Source: Methanospirillum hungatei
Lineage (GTDB): Archaea > Halobacteriota > Methanomicrobia > Methanomicrobiales > Methanospirillaceae
Assembly (NCBI RefSeq): GCF_020216685.1
Contig: NZ_JAIWNS010000196.1
Span: 1-9,691 of the forward strand
Direction of reading: 5' to 3'
Length of the DNA: 9,691 nt
The position numbers and the translations under genes were made by a program. The stretch's first letter is position 1; each line of letters begins with the position of its first letter. The notes beneath the pieces were generated by a model. The model worked only from the letters and a program-made list of their open reading frames with translations. It ran no database searches and had not been told where the DNA came from. Shown in pieces: positions 5,855-9,691 of the stretch.

Positions 5855-7747
5855 ATGAATGTTATGCACCTCTTTTCACATGGTCCTTTTCCAATATTTT
5901 CCCTTCTTCTCCTGATTCTGCTTTCTGTTTCTATCGCGACGTCTGCAGATGTTCCTACGACCAGGATTGCTATATACATGGTCGGCAGTGACCTTGAATC
6001 AGAGTCACATCTTGGTACCGCAGAGATCAAGGAGATATTATCCGGTCTTTCCGGTGATTCCAGGCATATCGATCTTCAGATTGCATTCGGGGGTGCACGG
6101 AGTATGGGATGGTCCGGTATGACCATCGCAGATAAAGAAGATCTTCAGGATGACTACCGTGACGGTGTTATCGGAAATGGTCACTATGCATTCAGAGATC
6201 CCTCAATGAATATGGGAGATACAAAAGGGCTGGCAACATTCGTTGAATACCTAAATGATCTCCCTGCATCTGACCGGAACATCTTCATCTTCTGGGATCA
6301 TGGTGCATCTCTTGCCGGGCTGTGTTTTGATGAAAATTATAACTGGGATCAGCTGACGATGCAGGAGATCACCGATGCACTTGAAAAGTCCGCAATAACC
6401 TGGGATCTTATCGGTATGGATGCGTGTCTGATGGGTTCTCTTGAGGTCATGCAGGCAGTCTCTCCATTCGGCCATCTGCTTTTGGTTTCAGAAGAGGTTG
6501 AACCGGGCCATGGATGGGATTATGAGATCCCGTTACGGGCCCTCTCTGATAACCCCTCAATACCGATTGAAGAATGGGGGAAGCTGGTCATCGATTCATA
6601 CATGGACAATCCACATCATGAGCCGATGAAAAAGACCCTCTCCCTTGTTCAAATGACAAGTCTCCCGGATTTGGAAGAGAATCTCTCTCTCCTTGGCACA
6701 TTTCTTCGTGAACAGATGGATCAAAAACCAGTATACGAGGGCATTGGCACTTCTTTTTATAATGCCCAGAGATTCGGGTATGATCCCAGAAAAGATATCG
6801 AGGTCTCGGTTGATCTTGGGGATCTGTCAGATAATCTGGGGATGCATGTCAAAGACTCCTCTGATATCATCGGCCAGGTGAAACAGACCATGGCCAGTGC
6901 GGTATTATACCAGCGAAATGACGGTTCAAGGCCGAAATCAACAGGCATTTCAACAATCTCTCCACGGAACAGGCATGTGGATGAAATCTCTGCATCATCT
7001 GGCAATCGTGTTAATAATTCAACATGGCTCTCATTTCTTAAGAATTATGTCTCGTATATATCCACCGACTCGAGTAAACCTGTGATAACCACTCTTGGGA
7101 ATGGGACGTTTCAGGTGAGTGATGACCAGGGTATTCAGATGGTGATGGTAAAGACCGACTGGATGCCTGACGTCACAAACTTCACGCATTCATTCGGGAT
7201 GAAAGCAGATCCGGTATATCCCGATGCTCAAGGGATCTATACTCCAAATCCGGATGATAAAACCTTTTACCTGACCGATACCGGGACCGGGAACCGCTCG
7301 TATTTTTTCAATACCTATTATGGAACTGATATCAATGGAACTGAGTTATATTTTGGATTTGTAAATATTACAAGGGGGTCAAAGACCCGTGAGACTGCAA
7401 TCAATATCATGCAAAGTCAGGATGGCCTGATACAGTATGCTCTCTTCCCATACGAGGTCAATCCCTCAACCGGGGAGTATCTGTTCTCCAGAATACCTCT
7501 CACCGTCAGAACAGGGGATATCATAACACCGGTGATCGTCGAACGGTTTCTGGGTGGTGAATCCAGATGGCAGTATTCGTCCCTCGATCCCCTCCTGATA
7601 ACCGGTGATCTTGCGATTGAACGGGACCGGCTCCCCTATGGGTCATATTTACCATCATTGTGGGCGTATGATTACAATATGAATTATGATATCTATCTCA
7701 TGGATGTGCTGCGGTTTCCGAACAGTGCAGAGATAATCTCACCGTGA
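5855..7747 (+). CDS. Exported clostripain-family (C11) cysteine peptidase B
   Basis: The product is 630 residues from ATG 5855; TTG at 5852 and ATG at 5864 are in-frame alternatives and none has a good ribosome-binding site. A signal peptide spans about 1-31 (FSLLLLILLSVSIATSA). The C11 peptidase domain starts with YMVGSDLES (41-49). It has catalytic His149 in FWDHGASL, catalytic Cys191 in IGMDACLMG, and Asp189 in the S1-pocket position. The His-Cys distance is 42, identical to peptidase A. Both share FDENY or PDENY after the His, the VEPGHGWDY / TEPSRGWNY segment, and a similar beta-rich C-terminal half, so they are full-length paralogues that have diverged widely. Cys157 in the loop after the His is not in peptidase A. 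The loop has a single Lys (178), so proteolytic activation there is not evident. It likely cleaves after basic residues outside the cell; the substrate is unknown. Confidence 0.92.
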   Translation: MNVMHLFSHGPFPIFSLLLLILLSVSIATSADVPTTRIAIYMVGSDLESESHLGTAEIKEILSGLSGDSRHIDLQIAFGGARSMGWSGMTIADKEDLQDDYRDGVIGNGHYAFRDPSMNMGDTKGLATFVEYLNDLPASDRNIFIFWDHGASLAGLCFDENYNWDQLTMQEITDALEKSAITWDLIGMDACLMGSLEVMQAVSPFGHLLLVSEEVEPGHGWDYEIPLRALSDNPSIPIEEWGKLVIDSYMDNPHHEPMKKTLSLVQMTSLPDLEENLSLLGTFLREQMDQKPVYEGIGTSFYNAQRFGYDPRKDIEVSVDLGDLSDNLGMHVKDSSDIIGQVKQTMASAVLYQRNDGSRPKSTGISTISPRNRHVDEISASSGNRVNNSTWLSFLKNYVSYISTDSSKPVITTLGNGTFQVSDDQGIQMVMVKTDWMPDVTNFTHSFGMKADPVYPDAQGIYTPNPDDKTFYLTDTGTGNRSYFFNTYYGTDINGTELYFGFVNITRGSKTRETAINIMQSQDGLIQYALFPYEVNPSTGEYLFSRIPLTVRTGDIITPVIVERFLGGESRWQYSSLDPLLITGDLAIERDRLPYGSYLPSLWAYDYNMNYDIYLMDVLRFPNSAEIISP

Positions 7748-7772
7748 TCATCGATGAATTACCTCTTTTTTT
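7748..7772 (+). terminator. Possible terminator after peptidase B
   Basis: Between the two convergent stop codons lies the perfect 10-bp palindrome TCATCGATGA (7748-7757), followed at 7766-7772 by seven T. The palindrome has no loop and would make only a weak hairpin, but a U7 tract is a typical archaeal intrinsic termination signal for the forward transcript. The T run also codes for Lys residues at the C-terminus of the opposite gene, so its presence may be coincidental. Confidence 0.4.
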
Positions 7773-8553
7773 CTATCCCGGTCCAGTATGTATAGAAAAA
7801 GTCATCACCTCCGGTTGCCCTGGTGACCATGAGATATGTGCCCGGCTCGGGATTGTCAAGAACAAGCATCTCTGAGAGAAAATTCTCTATCCCCTGTGAC
7901 CAGCAGTCCTGGCATTCATCGGTTGAATTATAGGTAAATTCCTCGTATGAGTCCGGAAGATTTGTCCCTTTCTGGACATAGAGATCAAGGTTTGTCCCCT
8001 CTCTTGACTCAGTCATAAATATCACCCGCTCAAGGCCGGGAGGAATATAGGTTTCAAATACGGAATGTGTCTGATTCTGAATAACTCCCATGTCTATCTG
8101 TTCATGATAGACATACATGACGAGAATTTCTGCTTTTCCTCCTGATGAGTCCGATGAAAAATACACCGGATATCTTCCTGGATCGAGGATCAGGTATTCG
8201 CTGCTGATATTTTTCAGGGTTAAAATCCGGGGATATCCGGTCTGGACCTCGGTGAAGAGATCAGGCACGAAAAAATTATCATAGCCCTCTCCAACCGTCA
8301 GATTCCATTCAGTCCCGTTCTCCCCCCATCCGTATACCCTGACAAAACCCGTCTCACTGTCACGGATATCCAGGTCAACCCGGATAGGATGGTCAGGGGA
8401 TACCTCCCCGCTCATGTACGTTGAATAGACCGGACGGAAGAGATCTGACTCAGGGTTATAGATTGTGTGTTCTGCACCGTTTACTATCATGATGAGTGTC
8501 AGGAACAGGAGTGCTGCTGGAATATGGGAGTTCACATTCCTGTATTGGATCAC
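7759..8553 (-). CDS. Exported protein with PPC-like C-terminal domain
   Basis: From GTG 8553 the product has 264 residues. A signal peptide covers about 1-27 (hydrophobic 11-24, cleavage near NGA before EH). Residues about 158-258 resemble the bacterial pre-peptidase C-terminal (PPC) domain: THSVFETYIPPG opens it, TNLDLYVQKG (188-196) is the characteristic DLYV strand, and NPEPGTYLMV (234-243) is the closing strand. Residues about 55-150 form another beta-rich segment with a DPGRYPVYF unit, perhaps a second, degenerate PPC. Cys214 and Cys217 form a CxxC pair in the DECQDCW loop. Five N-glycosylation sequons are present. PPC domains usually trail secreted peptidases and are removed on maturation; here no peptidase is attached. 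The gene converges on peptidase B with an 11-base gap, so it could be a separately encoded accessory. GTG 8535 is an alternative start. The fold call is moderate. Confidence 0.78.
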   Translation of the reverse strand: MIQYRNVNSHIPAALLFLTLIMIVNGAEHTIYNPESDLFRPVYSTYMSGEVSPDHPIRVDLDIRDSETGFVRVYGWGENGTEWNLTVGEGYDNFFVPDLFTEVQTGYPRILTLKNISSEYLILDPGRYPVYFSSDSSGGKAEILVMYVYHEQIDMGVIQNQTHSVFETYIPPGLERVIFMTESREGTNLDLYVQKGTNLPDSYEEFTYNSTDECQDCWSQGIENFLSEMLVLDNPEPGTYLMVTRATGGDDFFYTYWTGIEKKR

Positions 8554-8555
8554 CT
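8547..8555 (-). promoter_or_regulatory. Shine-Dalgarno sequence AGGTGATCC overlapping the GTG start
   Basis: On the reverse strand AGGTGATCC is a nine-base perfect complement of the 16S 3' end (GGATCACCT), but the GTG inside it is the first in-frame start codon of the PPC-like gene. If the motif is used as a ribosome-binding site, translation should begin downstream, and the only nearby in-frame start is GTG at 8535, which still keeps the hydrophobic signal segment. In-frame TAA and TAG codons upstream rule out a longer protein. The Arg at residue 5 of the longer form favours 8553. Confidence 0.45.
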
Positions 8556-8595
8556 GATTGTATAGTTATTGCTATCCCTCCTTCCTGATGGGCGG

Positions 8596-8605
8596 TTATA
8601 TATGG
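8596..8605. promoter_or_regulatory. TATA box in the divergent PPC-like / K+ channel intergenic region
   Basis: TTATATATGG is the only strong TATA element in the 77 bases between the divergent starts. Forward, transcription would begin near 8625-8631, at or just before the channel ATG, suggesting a leaderless or near-leaderless mRNA. In reverse (CCATATATAA), it would begin near 8574, about 20 bases before the GTG at 8553. The near-symmetric core could serve both genes. Confidence 0.55.
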
Positions 8606-8630
8606 TTTCAACGCAGAACCCGATCAGGGT

Positions 8631-9691
8631 ATGATTCGATCAATACGGCGCCTGCTCCGAAATATCCAGTCTTCGTACGAGAAGCAGGTTCTTTTTTCGC
8701 TCATTCTCTTCTCAATAATCATTCTCGTATGGACGGTGCTCTTTTATTATATCCATAACCAGTACGAGGAAAACCCCATCACTCCGTTAGAGGCCCTGAT
8801 TTTTGTTGTTGAGACTGTCACAACCACCGGATATGGAGAACTGCTCCCGTTCTCACATGATTATCTCTGGATATTCGTCCTGGTCATGATGATATCCGGC
8901 GTTGTGATGTTCCTGATGCTGATAAATCTCTTTATCACTCCAATCATTCAGAACAAGGTCCATCCGGTTCCTCCTGCCTCGCTGACCTATCCCTGTGCCG
9001 GTCATGTTGTCATTTTCGGGTATAATCCGGTCATAGTTGAGGTACTGGAGCATATTCATAGTCTGGGTGTTGATATTGTTCTTATCGAGGAAGATGAGAC
9101 AAAAGCCCTCATGGAGACCGCTTCTCTTCCCAGACTGGTTCAGGTCATCTATGGCCGGTTTGATGAAGAGAAGACATGGAAAAGTGCACGAGTCTCTGAA
9201 TGCAGGTACATCCTCTTCTGTCTTGAGGACTGGATATCTGCCGAGGTTATTCTGGGTCTCTCGAAGAAGACTGATGCACGGATTATTGTAATAACATCCG
9301 GTCATGAGGCTGATCAGCTATTATCTCTCTGTGGTGCAGATATCCTGGTCCATTCCAGGGATATTGTCGGGACTCTGACCGCCCGCCATGCCCTCCTTGC
9401 AACAGAACCAGATGCCCTTGAGAAAAATCCTCTTATGCAGGAGATCCTGCATGAAACCTCCTCTGCATTTGGAAGTTGCAGGTTTGTCCGTATCCCGGTG
9501 ATACCAGGCAGTATTGCTGAGGGAAGGACCATCTCCTCACTCCGGTTTGAAGAGGATTATCAGTTCAGGCTGATTTATCTCCTCAAAAAAGGCGAGGTTA
9601 TCCTTTCTCCCCCTGGAGATATGATTATTGACAGGTCAATGGTGCTCTTTTTCATAGGGCCAGGTGCAGGATTATTCAGGCTTATCAGTGG
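8631..9691 (+). CDS. Two-TM potassium channel with RCK (TrkA) domains, partial
   Basis: The reading frame stays open from ATG 8631 to the window edge (353 residues, no stop), so the 3' end is missing. A basic N-terminus (RSIRRLLR) is followed by TM1 (about 19-42), a pore helix (about 52-63), the selectivity filter TTTGYGE (64-70) and TM2 (about 79-104). A cytoplasmic RCK/TrkA-N Rossmann domain begins at GHVVIFGYNP (124-133) and runs to about 245. A TrkA-C-like domain (about 285-345, IPGSIAEGRTISSLRF) follows. The order matches MthK-type K+ channels, in which ligand binding to the RCK ring opens the pore. Against ETATTVGYGD of KcsA, Val is replaced by Thr66 and Asp by Glu70. The Rossmann glycine motif is degenerate, as in MthK (GWSES). 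The mRNA may start at or close to the ATG. The family is firm; the regulating ligand cannot be told. Confidence 0.9.
   Translation, partial: MIRSIRRLLRNIQSSYEKQVLFSLILFSIIILVWTVLFYYIHNQYEENPITPLEALIFVVETVTTTGYGELLPFSHDYLWIFVLVMMISGVVMFLMLINLFITPIIQNKVHPVPPASLTYPCAGHVVIFGYNPVIVEVLEHIHSLGVDIVLIEEDETKALMETASLPRLVQVIYGRFDEEKTWKSARVSECRYILFCLEDWISAEVILGLSKKTDARIIVITSGHEADQLLSLCGADILVHSRDIVGTLTARHALLATEPDALEKNPLMQEILHETSSAFGSCRFVRIPVIPGSIAEGRTISSLRFEEDYQFRLIYLLKKGEVILSPPGDMIIDRSMVLFFIGPGAGLFRLIS

Noticed and set aside
8853..9305. 150-codon reverse frame
   Set aside because: It lies antisense to the K+ channel RCK region, has no family motif, signal or ribosome-binding site, and the forward frame is clearly the real gene.

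Overview
The window looks archaeal and most resembles a euryarchaeal methanogen of the Methanomicrobiales (Methanospirillum-like). This rests on general features: archaeal TATA boxes at archaeal spacing, ribosome-binding sequences that match the archaeal 16S 3' end (AGGTGATCC, GTGATCC), and a set of exported TPR, clostripain-family and PPC-type proteins. The genus is a guess; nothing here is a taxonomic marker.

Layout. Positions 1-97 hold a strong promoter with a perfect 15-bp palindrome at the expected transcription start. A forward run of three genes follows: an exported PsbP-like/Tyr-Pro-Gln linker/TPR protein (98-1525), an exported seven-repeat TPR protein (1607-2527), and an exported clostripain-family (C11) cysteine peptidase (2524-4455). 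The last two overlap by ATGA. A reverse gene (5793-4456) meets the peptidase stop codon to stop codon; it encodes an exported DJ-1/PfpI-fold protein with a C-terminal beta-rich domain. Divergent from it is a second full-length C11 peptidase paralogue (5855-7747), which converges on a reverse gene (8553-7759) for an exported protein with a PPC-like C-terminal domain. Finally, from a compact divergent promoter, comes a two-TM potassium channel with RCK domains (8631 to the window edge, truncated).

How the genes may work together. Six consecutive genes encode proteins with an N-terminal export signal, so the locus is best read as a cell-envelope or extracellular module. Two peptidases with intact His/Cys dyads would be the enzymatic core. 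The TPR solenoids and the PPC-like and DJ-1-like proteins are plausible scaffolds, ligand-binding partners or regulators. The tightest link visible is the translational coupling of the TPR protein to the first peptidase. Membership of the K+ channel in the module is doubtful: it has its own promoter and a cytoplasmic regulatory domain. No mobile elements, CRISPR arrays, tRNA or rRNA genes were seen. No intergenic gap exceeds 100 bases.
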